Below are positions 1-9,882 of a stretch of 64,000 nucleotides of DNA, one piece after another. Each line of letters starts with the position of its first letter. Position 1 is the stretch's first letter. The notes under the pieces are model-generated. The model did no database searches, was not told the origin of the DNA, and saw only the letters and a program-made list of their open reading frames with translations. This DNA comes from Micromonospora echinaurantiaca (GTDB taxonomy: Bacteria > Actinomycetota > Actinomycetes > Mycobacteriales > Micromonosporaceae), in contig NZ_LT607750.1 in the NCBI RefSeq assembly GCF_900090235.1, positions 3,732,501-3,796,500 of the forward strand, written 5' to 3'. The position numbers and the translations under genes were made by a program.

Positions 1-417
1 CTCACCCAGCGTTGCGTTCGGCGCGCCGGAATGGCCCCTCACTACCCACGGTCGTGGTGAAGATCTCGCGAGGCTGGGGCGGCAGGCGACGTCGGCCACC
101 GAAGGTCATCTCGCGCACCTGGATGACAGCCATCCTCAGCAGCAGAGCAGAGCGGTGTCACCGGGATTGCTGGCGTAGTGGCCGGCGTCCGACGGCGCTG
201 AAGCGATCATCACTCAGTGCCGGGCGGTTACGCGGGTATCTCGCCTGTCAGCGGACTGTCGTAGTTCCGGGTCAGCCCTTTCCGACACCGGTGCGCCTTC
301 CGTTGGGTGTTCCTGTGTCCCGCCACGGCAGGCCCTGATGACGCCATGCCCTATCAGGTACCACGCGGCCGCGTGATGAGGCACCTCCCCTAATTGATCT
401 TTCCGAGAGGTCTACTG
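1..417. other. No gene recognised at left edge
   Basis: I see no convincing coding frame here. The open frames are rich in Arg, Pro and Ser and show no family features. One copy of the 8-mer CCTGTCAG, which recurs in the conjugative element, lies at 244-251 and could be chance. The segment probably holds the promoter of the permease operon, but I could not pick out convincing -35 and -10 boxes. Confidence 0.5.
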
Positions 418-1827
418 ATGTTCGACCGTGAAGAGCTGTCGCGCTATGGCTATCAGCAGGAGTTGAGTCGGCAGCTGCGATTGCGGGACGTGCTGGCCTA
501 TGGCCTCGTGTACATGGTGCCGATCGCGCCGATGGCGATCTTCGGCAGTGTCTACGCCGGCTCTGGCGGGATGGTGGCCCTGGCGTACGCGATCGGTGTG
601 GTGGCGCTGGTGTTCACGGCCTTTTCTTACGCGCAGATGGTGAAGGCGTTCCCGATGTCGGGCAGCGTCTACAACTACGCCGGGCGCGGTATCAGCCCGC
701 CGGTGGGTTTCCTGGCGGGTTGGGTGATCCTGCTCGATTACGTGCTCGTGCCGGGGCTGTTGTATCTGGTGGCGTCGGTGGCGATGCACGCGAGCGTGCC
801 GGCGGTGCCGGTGTGGGTGTGGCTGCTCGGATTCGTCGCGGTGAACACGGTCGTCAACTCGGTTGGTATCCGGATGACCGCGGTCGTCACCCGGGTCATG
901 CTGGTCGGTGAGCTGATCGTCTTGGCAGTTTTCCTCGCGGTCGCGGGTTGGGCGCTGGCGGTGGGCAAGGGCCGGTTCAGCGGGGATGCGTTCTACAACC
1001 CGGACACGTTCACCTGGTCACTGGTTGCGGGGGCGGTGTCGATCGCGGTGTTGTCGTTCCTCGGTTTCGATGGCATCAGCATGCTGGCCGAGGAGACCCG
1101 GGACGGGTCGCGGCAGATCGGCCGGGCGATGGCCGGCGTCCTGGTCCTGGCGGGGGTGCTGTTCATCGCGCAGACGTGGCTGGCCGCCATGCTCGTCCCC
1201 GACCCCACGGGACTGCAGGCCGCCGGCGACCCGGATGGGACTGCGTTCTACAGCGCGGCCGCGGTGGCGGGCGGGAGCTGGTTGGCGACGGTGTGCGCGG
1301 TGGCGACGGCGGTGGCGTGGGGTTTGCCGAACTCGATGGTCGCGCAGGTCGCCACGTCTCGGCTGCTGTATGCGATGGCCCGGGACCGGCAACTCCCCCG
1401 CTTCCTGTCGAAGGTGTCGCTGCGGCGGAGCGTGCCGATCAACGCGACGCTGCTCACCGGCGCGGTGTCCCTCGCACTCGGCCTGTACATGGCCACTCGG
1501 GCGGACGGGATCACGCTGCTGTCGTCGCTGATCAACTTCGGGGCGATGGTCGCTTTCCTCGTCCTGCACATCTGCGTGGTGGTCCACCATGTGATCCGCG
1601 GCCGCAGCCGGAAGCTGTGGGCGCATCTGGTGATGCCCGGGGTCGGGTTCGCGATCCTGGCCTACGTCGTGGTCAACGCCAACATCGCCGCGCAACGCCT
1701 CGGCCTGGCCTGGCTGGCCCTCGGGGTGCTGGTCCTCGCCGGCCTCTACGCGACCAGCCGCCGGCCGGCGCTCTCGGGTCTGGCGCCTGTTCGGCGGCAG
1801 TCGCGGCGTGACGTGGAGCGGGTGTGA
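418..1827 (+). CDS. APC-superfamily amino acid/amine permease
   Basis: This is a membrane transporter of about 469 residues with roughly twelve hydrophobic segments, the usual size and layout of the amino acid-polyamine-organocation superfamily. The first helix region (YMVPIAPMAIFGSVYAGSGG) resembles the substrate-binding unwound helix of these permeases. I chose ATG 418 over the upstream TTG at 394 because GAGAGG at 405-410 sits seven bases before it. Its stop overlaps the start of the amidase gene by four bases (GTGA), so the two are translationally coupled. The permease probably imports a nitrogen-containing substrate for the downstream amidase. The substrate cannot be told from sequence. 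Confidence 0.88.
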   Translation: MFDREELSRYGYQQELSRQLRLRDVLAYGLVYMVPIAPMAIFGSVYAGSGGMVALAYAIGVVALVFTAFSYAQMVKAFPMSGSVYNYAGRGISPPVGFLAGWVILLDYVLVPGLLYLVASVAMHASVPAVPVWVWLLGFVAVNTVVNSVGIRMTAVVTRVMLVGELIVLAVFLAVAGWALAVGKGRFSGDAFYNPDTFTWSLVAGAVSIAVLSFLGFDGISMLAEETRDGSRQIGRAMAGVLVLAGVLFIAQTWLAAMLVPDPTGLQAAGDPDGTAFYSAAAVAGGSWLATVCAVATAVAWGLPNSMVAQVATSRLLYAMARDRQLPRFLSKVSLRRSVPINATLLTGAVSLALGLYMATRADGITLLSSLINFGAMVAFLVLHICVVVHHVIRGRSRKLWAHLVMPGVGFAILAYVVVNANIAAQRLGLAWLALGVLVLAGLYATSRRPALSGLAPVRRQSRRDVERV

Positions 1828-2852
1828 GCGGCATGGACAGGATCGTGTACCGGCCGGTGCGGGACAGGTTCGCTTACACCTTCGGCGGCCGCATGCCCGT
1901 CGCGCACCTGCGCTCCGGTGACCTGCTTGAGGTGGTCACGGAGGACTGTTTCGGCGGCCTCGTCCGCGGTCCGGCGGACCTGCCGTCCCGGGTGTGCCGT
2001 ATGCCTTACCTCAATCCGGTGTCGGGGCCGTTCTTCATCGAGGACGCCGAGCCCGGAGACACCCTCGCCATCCACGTCGTCTCCATCACCCCGGCCCGGG
2101 ACTGGGGTGTGTCCGCGACGTTCCCGCACTTCGGCGCCCTCACTTCCACGCCACACACCCCCACCCTGCAACCACCATTGGAGGAGCGGGTGTGGGTGTA
2201 CGAGATCGACCGGCCCGCCGGCGTGGTGCGGTACCAGGCCACTGTTAGCGACCACACTGTTGACCTGCCGCTGGACCCGGTGATCGGCACGATCGGCGTC
2301 GCCCCGGGCGGTTTCGAAGCCCGCTCCACTACCGTCCCCGACGCCCACGGCGGGAACCTCGACACCCCCGAGATACGGGCCGGGACCACCCTCTACCTGG
2401 GTGTGGCCGTGCACGGGGCGATGCTCGCCCTCGGCGACGGACACGCCCGCCAAGGCGAGGGAGAAGCTTGCGGCGTCGCGGTCGAAATCGCGACCACCAC
2501 CACCCTCATCGTCGACGTGATCAAAGGCGTGTCCACGCCGTGGCCGCGGCTGGAAAGCGACCGCGAGATCATGTCCATCGGAGCGGCCCGCCCTCTCGAG
2601 GACGCCTACCGGATCGCCCACCACGACCTGGTCGGCTGGACCGCCACCCTCACCGGCCTCGACCCCCTTGATGCCTATCAACTCGTGTCGCAGGCGGGAC
2701 GGGCGCCGATCGGCAACGTGTGCGACCCCAACTACACGATCCTGGCCGCCGTCGCCAAGACCCTGCTCCCCTCCGCGTCCGAGCCGTATGGCGGGGCGCA
2801 CGACCGGTTGCGGCAGCTCGCGACCGCGACGGCAGTCGGAGGCGGATCGTGA
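1824..2852 (+). CDS. Acetamidase/formamidase family protein
   Basis: The protein of about 342 residues belongs to the FmdA/AmdA family, which hydrolyses formamide, acetamide or related small amides to ammonia and the acid in the cytoplasm. The family features seen are the N-terminal stretch with LRSGDLLEVVTEDCFGG, the PFFIEDAEPGDTLAIHV segment, the conserved G-T-I-G-V-A-P-G-G block near residue 155, and the C-terminal NVCDPNYTILA region. GTG 1824 overlaps the permease stop; ATG 1833 is an alternative start. It overlaps the following GPP34 gene by four bases. The coupling with a permease suggests uptake and hydrolysis of an amide as nitrogen source; the exact substrate is inference. Confidence 0.88.
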   Translation: MSGMDRIVYRPVRDRFAYTFGGRMPVAHLRSGDLLEVVTEDCFGGLVRGPADLPSRVCRMPYLNPVSGPFFIEDAEPGDTLAIHVVSITPARDWGVSATFPHFGALTSTPHTPTLQPPLEERVWVYEIDRPAGVVRYQATVSDHTVDLPLDPVIGTIGVAPGGFEARSTTVPDAHGGNLDTPEIRAGTTLYLGVAVHGAMLALGDGHARQGEGEACGVAVEIATTTTLIVDVIKGVSTPWPRLESDREIMSIGAARPLEDAYRIAHHDLVGWTATLTGLDPLDAYQLVSQAGRAPIGNVCDPNYTILAAVAKTLLPSASEPYGGAHDRLRQLATATAVGGGS

Positions 2853-3532
2853 CGGCGTCGGTTCCCCGCCTGCCCCTGCGGGATGAGCTGTTCCTGCTCG
2901 GCCACAACGACGACACCGGCCACCCCCACCTGCACCGCGACGCCCTCGCGCTCGGCCTGTCCGGAGCCGTCCTGATCGACATGTTCCTCGCCGGACGAGT
3001 CGACCTCGATCACATCGACCCAGCCCACCCTGCCGGCGAGCAACGGCTCCGTCTGCACATCGACCGGCCGGTCGGCGACTTGATCGCCGACACCGCACTC
3101 GCCTCCATCCGCTACGCCCACACGGCCCCGCCGCTGAAGGTGTGGCTCCGCGGCTTCGCCCACGACCTGTACGACCGCACCCGCGCCGGCCTCGTCGCCG
3201 CCGGAATCCTGCGCCACACCACCCGCCGGCGCCTCGGCGGCCTCGTCCGCGCCGACACCTACATCGCCGCAGACACGAAATGGGCCATCGTCGCCCGAGC
3301 CCGACTGCGCTACCTCGCCGCCAGACGCGAGCAACCCGACAACCACACCGCCGCCCTCGCCGGCCTCGTCGCCGTCCTCGGCCTCACCCCGTACCTCTAC
3401 CTCGACGACGACACCACCGCCCTCACCGCGCACCTGAAGACCATCGCCAACCAGCACCACCGCCCGATACGCGACATCACCGCCACCGTCGACGCCGCCC
3501 TCGGCGACCTCGCCACCGCCACCTACCGCTGA
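2849..3532 (+). CDS. GPP34 (GOLPH3-like) family protein
   Basis: This protein of about 227 residues matches the bacterial GPP34/GOLPH3-type fold: the N-terminal PRLPLRDELFLLGHNDDTG followed by an LGLSGAVLIDMFLAGRVDL segment is typical of the actinobacterial family. Eukaryotic GOLPH3 binds phosphoinositides at the Golgi; the role of bacterial members is largely unknown. GTG 2849 overlaps the amidase stop (GTGA), and the longer frame upstream is antisense-like Arg-rich sequence that I rejected as an N-terminal extension. Its place inside an amide-use operon is unexpected and gives no clear functional clue. Confidence 0.8.
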   Translation: MTASVPRLPLRDELFLLGHNDDTGHPHLHRDALALGLSGAVLIDMFLAGRVDLDHIDPAHPAGEQRLRLHIDRPVGDLIADTALASIRYAHTAPPLKVWLRGFAHDLYDRTRAGLVAAGILRHTTRRRLGGLVRADTYIAADTKWAIVARARLRYLAARREQPDNHTAALAGLVAVLGLTPYLYLDDDTTALTAHLKTIANQHHRPIRDITATVDAALGDLATATYR

Positions 3533-3558
3533 CCCCACCCGCACAGGAGCCCCCTGCC

Positions 3559-4215
3559 ATGGACACCGTCCCCCGCATCCGCGCCGCCCGCTGGGCCGAC
3601 AAGGACCCCGTCGCCGCCCTCATCGCCGACGCCCTGCACCCCAGCCCACTCGCCGCCTGGCTCGTACCCGACCCGGCACAACGCCGCCGCATCCTCGCCG
3701 ACGTCCTCGCCATCTGGGTGGAACACGCCATGTTCTTCGGCGACATCTACCTCACCGACGACCTCACCGCCGCCACCGTCGGCTTCCACCGCTACCGGCC
3801 CATACCCCCACCCGCCAACTACCCAATTCGGCTAACCGACGCCGCCGGCCCACACGCCGACCGCTTCGACATCCTCGACCAGACGCTGTCCCTGCGGCGA
3901 CCAACCGAACCCCACTACCACCTGGCATTCCTCGCCATTCAGCCCAAGGCGCAGCGCACCGGGCGGGGCACCGCCATGCTCGCCCACCACCGCAACCGCA
4001 TCGACCGCGTCGACCTACCCTCCTGGACCGACACCACCACCGCAGCCCAAAACCTGTATGCCCGCCACGGCTACACCCCACGCCCGACGATCACACTCCC
4101 GGACGGACCAACCATCCACCCGATGCGCCGCAACCCGGACCCCGGCAACGACGCGTGGCCCCTCAACACGACCCGCCCCACGACGACGTCCCACCAACAG
4201 GACATCGCCATCTGA
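3559..4215 (+). CDS. GNAT-family N-acetyltransferase
   Basis: This protein of about 218 residues has the GNAT layout: an early strand-helix pair (IRAARWADKDPVAALIADAL), a central strand YHLAFLAIQPKAQRTGRG that carries the acetyl-CoA pyrophosphate loop (Q/R-x-x-G-x-G/A, here Q-R-T-G-R-G), and a final AAQNLYARHGY segment conserved in the family. ATG 3559 is preceded by AGGAG at 3545-3549. It lies 26 bases after the GPP34 gene and closes the operon. The acyl acceptor is unknown; it could be a small amine or a metabolite of the operon. Confidence 0.82.
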   Translation: MDTVPRIRAARWADKDPVAALIADALHPSPLAAWLVPDPAQRRRILADVLAIWVEHAMFFGDIYLTDDLTAATVGFHRYRPIPPPANYPIRLTDAAGPHADRFDILDQTLSLRRPTEPHYHLAFLAIQPKAQRTGRGTAMLAHHRNRIDRVDLPSWTDTTTAAQNLYARHGYTPRPTITLPDGPTIHPMRRNPDPGNDAWPLNTTRPTTTSHQQDIAI

Positions 4216-4407
4216 CGGAGCCAGCCCGACAACCCGCAGCCCTGCCACCTGAACAGGAACCTGTCACATGCCGCCGCTACGACGATCCGATCACGCTGTC
4301 CGCCGGCTGGTCACAGTCGCCACCAGGTCCGCGCCAGCGGCAACCCCACCTCCGCTCCCCCAACCGCCGCCATCTCACCTCCTGTAGGGCAGGGTCATCC
4401 ACGGCAG

Positions 4408-4617
4408 CTAATCCTGAGGCCGAGGGGCCGTGGCCGCATCACCGGTTTGCTCACGCCACTGACCACCGCCGCTCGCAAGAAGTCGCCGAACCATCGCCCG
4501 AGCTTCCGCCTCGCTGTCAAATGCCCACCGCAGGACCTGGCCCGTCTCCGAGTCACCAGCACGCGTGACAATCTGCCACCGAACCTCCCGCGTTAACCAC
4601 ACATCACGACGCGCCAA
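4408..4617 (-). CDS. Small hypothetical protein
   Basis: About 69 residues can be read from a TTG at 4617 or a GTG at 4602. The core VWLTREVRWQIVTRAGDSE, followed by FDSEAEARAMVRRLL, has the balanced composition of a real protein and looks like the small actinobacterial proteins often found beside mobile elements. The open frame extends upstream to 4728, but that part is Arg-rich and unconvincing. No function can be named. It is convergent with the metabolic operon. Confidence 0.45.
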   Translation of the reverse strand: MARRDVWLTREVRWQIVTRAGDSETGQVLRWAFDSEAEARAMVRRLLASGGGQWREQTGDAATAPRPQD

Positions 4618-5266
4618 CCGCCCCCAGTTGGGTCGGGTCGAAGCGCGGTGCCGGCCTTTCGACCGGTCCGTTTCTTCGGCCCGCCCTCCGAACCGGACGT
4701 GCCACTCTCGCTGCATCCGGCTCTCCACAGACTCACGCCGGCTGGGTCAAGCGACGCGTCGAAGGCGTCCAGGGGTTGGGGATCACGCTGCGGCGTCGAT
4801 ACCGGGACACGATGACCGAGGCCGGGTTGAACAGGGTGAGCTGCCCGTCGGTGATCGTCCATCCGCCGGCCATACTGGCGGGCGACAAGTCCACCGTTGT
4901 CACTCTGACAGCCACGCACGTTGCTGAACTGCGCCAGGAGTTGAACATTGCACTTGGACTTCTCCCTCGAGCGGATCTGTAAGAGGAGCGGCACCTCGTG
5001 AGATTCGCGACGAGCATTGGGCCCGCTTCGGCGAAGTCGAGCCGGTCTGCCGCGTGTTGCGCCAGGCCGGGCTGCAGCGACGGCTTTAGCGGTGACGGCG
5101 CGGGGCTGGCGGGGTGCGGAGGGATGCCAGCCGTAGAAGGCCGCTTAGGACATGGTGGCGGGTTGCCTCAGCGCGGGGCGCGCTGGCTGAGGCGGCGTCT
5201 GCCTTGCTGGCTCGGCGAATCTGTCTCGGTTCGCAGCCTTCAAAGCACTTCGTCGGTACCGAGTCC
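4618..5266. other. Stretch with no secure gene
   Basis: Between the small minus-strand gene and jetD I find only one frame that looks at all protein-like: 4812-4982 on the plus strand, 56 residues from ATG 4812, ending VAELRQELNIALGLLPRADL. It has a weak ribosome binding site and may be the end of a broken gene. The rest shows no coding signal. A hairpin at 5165-5193 could terminate the Wadjet operon. Confidence 0.4.
5165..5193 (-). terminator. Hairpin downstream of jetD
   Basis: GCCTCAG (5165-5171) pairs with CTGAGGC (5187-5193), and an inner CGCG/CGCG pairing extends the stem. It lies about 75 bases past the jetD stop. No T-run follows on the minus strand, so termination is only a guess. 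Confidence 0.35.
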
Positions 5267-6448
5267 TTACATGGCACGGCCAAGCCGGTCGAGGACGAAC
5301 GGCGAGGGGAGGCGCTCCTGCTCCAGGCGCACGCAGTTCCCCTGCTCCGTGGATAGAGCGGCCAGGGCCGAGGTTTCGGTGTCGGTCAGATTGGAAAGCG
5401 GCGGATCGGCTTGCGTCTTGTCCTCGACTGCAAGAGCTTTGTGTTCTTCGAGCGTGTTGGGGTCCATGAGGACGGAGGCGAGGCGCGGCAACCGAGCACG
5501 TGCACGTGACAGTAGGAGGAATCCGGCGCGGTCAAGGTCTCCCCAGTAGAGATGACGCGCCACGTGCAGCCACGCGATGTCGTCTAGGACGTTGAGGTGG
5601 TTGCCTAGCGAGTGGATGACCACGGTCCGTGGCTGGTCCGGGACGAGGTACGCGGATTCCTTGTTTTCGACGATCATGACTGTCTCAGGACGGATGGGTA
5701 GTGCGTCGATCTCTGGTAGTGGCGCTCTGAGGTGTCGCAGGCCGCCCACCCGGGCACGGTCGGCGGGGTCGGCCAGGATCACGTCGATGTGCACGGGCAG
5801 GGCCTTTAGCCCGAGCGGATCCAGGTCGTGCTGTTCCAACTCCTCATCTGGCTGGTCGCTGCTGACGTGCGGATTTTCCGTGATGTTGAGGCAGGCCAGG
5901 ATGAGCCGGCGATGGCGGGCAAGCCACTTGGTGTGCATTCCCAGGATGGGCACCTGCCGGATGGTTAGTCCCGACCGGGGGTTCTCAGTGAACCAGACGG
6001 CGGATTTGATCAGGATTTCGAAATCGGCGTCGTCCAGGTCGATGATCTGCTGCAGGTGCGGGCGTATCCGTTCGGTGACCAGGCCTCCGGGCAGGGTGGC
6101 GAGGCGCGCCCATCGGGCGGTGGCCCGCCGCCAGTGGTCGTTGAGGTTCTCATCGAGGGCCACGAGGTCGGTGATCGTGGATACGTCCAGGTGGGTGATG
6201 ATCTCCTGTGGGCCTATGACGGTGCGGCGGGTGGCGGTGCGTAGCTGGGCGGCCGGGTGTGCTTCCGACCAGTTCCGCCAGGCCCGTAGCCACTGGCCGA
6301 CGGTTTCCGAGTCGCGGGCGATATCCTGTGCGTTCGCTGCGGCGAGGGGGAACGAGAAGGCGGTCTCGTCTGCGTGTAGCAGCCAGTCGCGCCAATTCTT
6401 GCGGTATCGGACGCGTACCTGTTCCAGCACCTCGGCCGGGTGTCGCAT
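5267..6448 (-). CDS. jetD: Wadjet protein JetD (DUF3322/DUF2220, Toprim-like nuclease subunit)
   Basis: JetD is the nuclease subunit of Wadjet, an SMC-type defence system that recognises and cleaves circular plasmid DNA. This 393-residue protein has the N-terminal DUF3322 part and the family motif GMHTKWLARHR near residues 170-180. The C-terminal DUF2220 domain is related to topoisomerase VI subunit A. Its Toprim-like metal site is visible as Glu261 in VENKESAYLV and Asp304/Asp306 in YWGDLDRAG. The active-site residues therefore look intact. It starts five bases after the jetC stop and is the last gene of the four-gene operon. Confidence 0.93.
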   Translation of the reverse strand: MRHPAEVLEQVRVRYRKNWRDWLLHADETAFSFPLAAANAQDIARDSETVGQWLRAWRNWSEAHPAAQLRTATRRTVIGPQEIITHLDVSTITDLVALDENLNDHWRRATARWARLATLPGGLVTERIRPHLQQIIDLDDADFEILIKSAVWFTENPRSGLTIRQVPILGMHTKWLARHRRLILACLNITENPHVSSDQPDEELEQHDLDPLGLKALPVHIDVILADPADRARVGGLRHLRAPLPEIDALPIRPETVMIVENKESAYLVPDQPRTVVIHSLGNHLNVLDDIAWLHVARHLYWGDLDRAGFLLLSRARARLPRLASVLMDPNTLEEHKALAVEDKTQADPPLSNLTDTETSALAALSTEQGNCVRLEQERLPSPFVLDRLGRAM

Positions 6449-6453
6449 GGTTT

Positions 6454-9400
6454 CTACCCTTCCTCGAGGCGTAGCGCCTCCTGCATTGTCATGGGGTAGA
6501 TGCGCACGCGCGTGGGGTCGCGGACGTCGATGTTGATGTAGGCGACGGACTCTACGTAGTCCTCGAAGGCGGTTGCCTTCTCGCGGGGAGCGCCGACGAT
6601 CAGCTGGAAGCCAAGGGCCTGCAGGGCGGATAGGGCTCTGCCGGTGTAGTCGCTGTCGGCCTTGACGAACCCTTCGTCGAGGATGACCGACGCGTAGGCG
6701 GGAGGGCCTTCGTGGCCTTCGCCGAGGCGGAACCGTAGGGCGGCGCCGAGGATGAACGCGATCAGCTCTTGTCCTTCGCCACCACTCATCCCGGAGACGC
6801 CGTCATGCACGACTTTGATGCCGTCGGGGCGGGTTTCGATGGCTTGGAACTCGACCTGTTCGCGGGCGTCGAACACGCGCCGCCGCCAGGCCTCTCCGGC
6901 TCGCGACGGGTCGTCGAGTTTGGCAAGGTGTTTGCGTAGGCGGGTGAAGGACCTCTCCACCTGCTCGGCGTTGCGCTTCGCGTCCAATCCGATCGTGTTG
7001 CTGGTGTACCGGATGATGATCTGACGGAAGTCTTTCAGGTCGCTGCTCGGGCGCTCGACTGATTCGATACTTAGCGTGGCGTCAGCGCGGAACCGCACAT
7101 GGCGCAGCACGTTGTTGATCGGGTCGAGCCCTCGCTTGATGGCCCGGGTGTCGTCGTCGATCTGCACGAGCAGCCCGCGCAGCTGCCGGTTCATGTCCTC
7201 ATCGACCTTCGCCAGCCATGCGCCCTTGGCGCGGGGCAGGTCGTCGGTCACCAGTTGCTCATAGATCGCCAGCACCGACGGCAGGGAGTCGATCGTGCCG
7301 TCTGTCTCCCGGGCGGTTCGCTCGTCCAGGTTCCGGTATGCGGCGATGTAGCCGATAACGGCCGCCTCGTGTTTCTCCCGATCACTCTTGTGCCGTTCGA
7401 TCTGCCCGCTCAGGTGCTCGATGGCCGACTTCAAGCTCTGCGTGATGGCGGTGGTGTCGGCCGGCGCGACGAACGGGGTGGCGGCGAGCGCGGCACGCTC
7501 GTCGTCAGTCAGGGGCGGGGCTGCCTCGACGCGGTCCTTCGCCTCGTCCACCGCGCTCACTAGATCGCCCCAACTCGTGTCGAGCTCCTCCTGTTCGTTC
7601 TCGAGTCGCTTCACCTCACTGCTTGCCGCGATCGTCTCGCCACGTTGCTTGTCCAACAGGTCAGCGAGTTGTGCGGCTTCGGGAGAGTTGGCTTGGGCGA
7701 GCTGTCTTTCGAACTCCTTGATCCGCTGTTGGGCAGCGGTCGTGTCGATCCGGTCCCAGGTCAGGTCGGCGCGCAGCGCTGTCAGCTCCCGTGTTCGGCC
7801 GCGTGTGAGCTCGCGTCGCTTGTCTGCCTCATCCGACGACACCTCGGCGAGTCGTAGCTCCCGCTGGATCGACTCCAGTTCGTCGCCCAGCTCCTGCAGC
7901 AGCCGGCGAGTGTCCCAGCCGAGCCAGGGGTAGCGCAGACGACGGTCGTCCTTGGTAAATCGTTGCCGTGAGCCATTGCGCATGCCGGCCGGGGTGATCG
8001 CGCCGCGAGCCCAATCGGGACGCGGGTTGTCCAACTCCGCCTCAGTCTCCACGCAGTAATAGTTGACGGTGTCGTTCAGTTCGCCTGCGAGCCACCCGCG
8101 GAATGGGTGATCGGCGATGTCGAGTAGGGCCGGGACGCTACCGTCTGTCGGGGTGCGGCTCGGCACGTCGGAGGCAGCCGGTGCGAGGGTGATCGATCCT
8201 CCCATGTCGTGGTCGTGCACGTACCGGCGTACACGTGCGAAGTCCCGGTTGTCGACGAGCAGAGTGCTCGACAGTGGCAGTAGGAGGCCGACGACCGCCT
8301 TTTCCCAGCGCCGATGCTCGGGTCTGAGCTGCAGCAGCTCTCCGGCGTACCGAAGCCGATTCTGGTCGACACCAAGGTCGGCTGCGATCCGGTTGCGGCG
8401 CGCGTCGGCGTCCTCGGGGATGAGGCTGCGTCGTGCCCGCAATCCGGCTATCTCGCGCTGTTTGACCTCGTCGTCCTTGCGCAGCTGCCAGAGCTTTCCC
8501 GCGGCCTTGGTGACAGCCTCGGAGGCGACCGTGAGCGCTTTCTCTTCCTCGGCAAGGAGGTGGTCGAGGCTGACGTGCGTCAGTGTCACGTCGCCTGGCG
8601 AGGTGGGCAGCGGCAGCTCGAAGGATGCGAGGCGGCTACCGAATTGACGCCGTTCTGCGTCGACTTGGTCGAGCGTCTCCCTCGCGCGCTCAAGCTGGAC
8701 GGTGATGATTTTCGAACGGTCACCGCCAGCCGCGACGAGTTGGTTCATCGTGTCCTTCTCGCGCCGATCGGCCTCTTCGGCAAGCCTGACGGCGGTGGCG
8801 TACTCCTCGTCTGTCTCCGCTTTGGCGAGACGGTTGTCGTCGATGGCCGCGTCAGCCCATTCGGCCACTTTCTCCGCGTGCCACACATCGATCCGCGCAG
8901 GGGTGTCACCGTCAGCCCTCAGCAGTCGGCTCTTGGCCACGAGATCGGTGCCGGCGGCGCGGTACTTCTCGGCGATTGTGGGAAGGGGTGCGAGCGTGTC
9001 GGTGCGGCGCCGTGCTGACTCGAACTCCTCGTACAGCCGGGATGCCTCCCGGTACGCCTCGAGAGCGACGTCCCACCGGGTCAGTGCGAGCGGTTCGGTG
9101 AGCACGAATTCCTTGAACAGGGCGTTGATGGAGAAGATGCCCTTGGACGCTTGGGCACGCCGTAGCAGCTGCATGGCCAGGCGTTGCGACTCGTCGGTGG
9201 AGCCCATCCCCATGACGCTGCGCATTTTCGCGTGCACCCGTGCCTGTGAGGGGTCCACGACGTCGCCCCGGTCTTGGTCGACGAGACGTTCCAGGGAGGT
9301 CTTGGACAGCGGGGAGGCTCCCTGGCGGATGGCGGTGAGGCCTTGCAGTTGTGTCAGGTCGAAGTGGTCGTTGACGAATCCGTAGACGGTGGCGCCGTTG

Positions 9401-9882
9401 ATCGCGTCCGGGCCGTCGGCGTCCGGGCCGACCCACGCCAGTCGAAACGAGGTGACGCGTCGCCCGTCTCGGGTTTCCCAGGTGATCGCCGCGCCACTGG
9501 GGAAGCCTGGCCCGCCGGGCGGTCGCAGGTAGTTCGTCGTCGCGGAGCGCCGGTTGTCGTCCCTTCTCTGGTCGGTGTGTCCGCGCGCGTACGAGTAGAC
9601 GGTCCGTTCGCGCTTCTTGCCGCGGTCGTCGCGGGCGGCCTGGTTGAACTCTTGCGGGTTCGGCAGGATCACCGAGGCCATGGCGTCCAGCAGGGTGGAC
9701 TTGCCACGCCCGGACGGGCCGACGATCGCGGTCCCCGACCGCGCTACGGTCATGGTCTGCAGGCCCGAGTATGCGCCCCAGTTGAGGATCTGCACCGTGC
9801 TGATGCGGAACTGCGCCGCGTCATGCTCGTCGGCGATAGCGGACTTTTCATTGGCAGCGATGCGGGGCGCGGTTGTGGTCAT
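6454..9882 (-). CDS. jetC: Wadjet protein JetC (SMC/MukB-like ATPase)
   Basis: JetC is the motor of Wadjet: an SMC-like ATPase of 1142 residues that extrudes DNA loops and licenses JetD to cut closed circles. The ATP-binding parts are complete. The Walker A GPSGRGKST is at about residues 55-63, an ABC-type signature SGMSGGEGQ at about 1030-1037, and a Walker B ending in VILDEG at about 1067-1071. The middle is a long heptad-rich coiled coil with a hinge region around 470-600. It overlaps jetB by four bases (ATGA). The whole frame is open, so the system should be functional. Confidence 0.93.
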   Translation of the reverse strand: MTTTAPRIAANEKSAIADEHDAAQFRISTVQILNWGAYSGLQTMTVARSGTAIVGPSGRGKSTLLDAMASVILPNPQEFNQAARDDRGKKRERTVYSYARGHTDQRRDDNRRSATTNYLRPPGGPGFPSGAAITWETRDGRRVTSFRLAWVGPDADGPDAINGATVYGFVNDHFDLTQLQGLTAIRQGASPLSKTSLERLVDQDRGDVVDPSQARVHAKMRSVMGMGSTDESQRLAMQLLRRAQASKGIFSINALFKEFVLTEPLALTRWDVALEAYREASRLYEEFESARRRTDTLAPLPTIAEKYRAAGTDLVAKSRLLRADGDTPARIDVWHAEKVAEWADAAIDDNRLAKAETDEEYATAVRLAEEADRREKDTMNQLVAAGGDRSKIITVQLERARETLDQVDAERRQFGSRLASFELPLPTSPGDVTLTHVSLDHLLAEEEKALTVASEAVTKAAGKLWQLRKDDEVKQREIAGLRARRSLIPEDADARRNRIAADLGVDQNRLRYAGELLQLRPEHRRWEKAVVGLLLPLSSTLLVDNRDFARVRRYVHDHDMGGSITLAPAASDVPSRTPTDGSVPALLDIADHPFRGWLAGELNDTVNYYCVETEAELDNPRPDWARGAITPAGMRNGSRQRFTKDDRRLRYPWLGWDTRRLLQELGDELESIQRELRLAEVSSDEADKRRELTRGRTRELTALRADLTWDRIDTTAAQQRIKEFERQLAQANSPEAAQLADLLDKQRGETIAASSEVKRLENEQEELDTSWGDLVSAVDEAKDRVEAAPPLTDDERAALAATPFVAPADTTAITQSLKSAIEHLSGQIERHKSDREKHEAAVIGYIAAYRNLDERTARETDGTIDSLPSVLAIYEQLVTDDLPRAKGAWLAKVDEDMNRQLRGLLVQIDDDTRAIKRGLDPINNVLRHVRFRADATLSIESVERPSSDLKDFRQIIIRYTSNTIGLDAKRNAEQVERSFTRLRKHLAKLDDPSRAGEAWRRRVFDAREQVEFQAIETRPDGIKVVHDGVSGMSGGEGQELIAFILGAALRFRLGEGHEGPPAYASVILDEGFVKADSDYTGRALSALQALGFQLIVGAPREKATAFEDYVESVAYINIDVRDPTRVRIYPMTMQEALRLEEG

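Noticed and set aside
1746..3098. A 450-codon minus-strand open frame
   Set aside because: It is antisense to the amidase and GPP34 genes and has shadow composition (Arg/Gly-rich).
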